Source: Cesiribacteraceae bacterium YIM B00369
GTDB lineage: Bacteria > Bacteroidota > Bacteroidia > Cytophagales > Cyclobacteriaceae
NCBI GenBank assembly: GCA_017948555.1
Contig: JAFMYY010000004.1
Span: forward strand, 186,001 to 250,000
Length of the DNA: 64,000 nt
Reading direction: 5' to 3'
Shown here: positions 63,651-64,000 of the stretch, in pieces
Position numbering within the stretch: position 1 is the stretch's first letter
Layout: each line of letters opens with the position of its first letter
The notes under the pieces: model-generated
The model's input: only the letters and a program-made list of their open reading frames with translations
Databases searched by the model: none
What the model was told of the DNA's origin: nothing
Position numbers and translations under genes: made by a program

Positions 63651-64000
63651 TTAGCGTTTAATTTGTTCTGTTGCCGATGAAGATTTCAATACACTTTTTA
63701 CCTCTGCCATGTTGATTACCGGGAAGAACTTCGCAAAAAGGAAGAAGAGGGTAAAGAATAAACCAAAAGTGAACATGTATACTCCCAGATCATAAAGAGT
63801 TGGTGAGAACATAGCCCAGCTTGACGGAATATAGTCACGGTGAAGTGAGGTTACAATAATTACAAAGCGCTCAAACCACATACCGATATTTACTACAATT
63901 GAAAGCACAAAGGTGAACGCAATATTGGTACGCAGGCCTTTGAACCAGAACATTTGCGGAGAAATCACATTACAGGTCATCATTGTGGCATAAGCCCACC
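63651..64000 (-). CDS. actC: Alternative complex III subunit ActC (NrfD/PsrC-like), 3' part
   Basis: Only the C-terminal 115 or so residues are in the window. The frame continues through base 64000, reading [21 protein letters not shown] before the last helices. The segment [20 protein letters not shown] is the typical ActC helix, followed by a loop with [15 protein letters not shown] and a final helix pair ([20 protein letters not shown]). ActC is the first quinol-binding membrane subunit of alternative complex III. The start lies beyond the right edge; apparent internal ATGs at 63983 and 63980 are not the true start. Confidence 0.92.
   Translation of the reverse strand, partial: WAYATMMTCNVISPQMFWFKGLRTNIAFTFVLSIVVNIGMWFERFVIIVTSLHRDYIPSSWAMFSPTLYDLGVYMFTFGLFFTLFFLFAKFFPVINMAEVKSVLKSSSATEQIKR

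Noticed and set aside
1-64000. tRNA, rRNA, insertion sequences, integrases, attachment sites
   Set aside because: None recognisable on either strand by eye; an exhaustive structural RNA search was not possible.

Overview
The window looks like chromosomal DNA from a member of the phylum Bacteroidota, probably order Cytophagales. Starts generally lack Shine-Dalgarno sequences, and several upstream regions carry the TAnnTTTG -7 box of this phylum. The alternative complex III plus aa3 oxidase operon, the long IspG, a DUF6728-type small membrane protein and numerous SpII lipoproteins also fit. I did no database search; all family names come from motifs and gene order.

Region 1 (1-33974, minus strand) is most of a very large non-ribosomal peptide synthetase (NRPS) assembly line in two consecutive genes. 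The upstream gene (33974 to 19911) holds modules 1-4: starter C-A-T, C-A-T-E, C-A-T, C-A-T, ending in an acidic tail. The downstream gene (19614 to beyond base 1) opens with a TubC-like docking domain and holds modules 5-9: C-A-T, C-A-T, then three C-A-T-E modules, the last cut by the window edge. Substrate codes read by hand suggest X, D-Leu, Leu, Gly, Leu, X, D-Ser, D-Leu, D-X. X is an unassigned, possibly basic residue used three times. No thioesterase, transporter, acyl ligase or MbtH-like protein lies in the window, so the cluster continues to the left. A hairpin plus T-tract lies between the two genes.

Region 2 (about 33975-35056) is an AT-rich, apparently gene-free divergent spacer. 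It separates the NRPS from ordinary chromosomal genes.

Region 3 (35057-45035) is mixed housekeeping: a lipoprotein, a PRC-barrel protein, leucyl-tRNA synthetase, a second lipoprotein, an SGNH hydrolase, a DUF6728-like peptide, IspG (isoprenoid synthesis), an SDR oxidoreductase and an MlaE/MlaF-type lipid ABC transporter pair. Several units end in clear intrinsic terminators.

Region 4 (45061-52240) is a two-gene minus-strand unit. It encodes a large multi-membrane-segment histidine kinase and a large secreted, probably outer-membrane beta-barrel, protein.

Region 5 (52613-64000) is the respiratory cluster on the minus strand. Transcription order is actC (partial), actD, actE, actF, COX2, COX1, ctaA, ctaB, two subunit III genes, subunit IV, then, after a terminator, SCO, DUF420 and a small CxxC membrane protein. 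Together they describe quinol oxidation through alternative complex III to an aa3-type oxidase, with the heme A and copper assembly factors encoded alongside.
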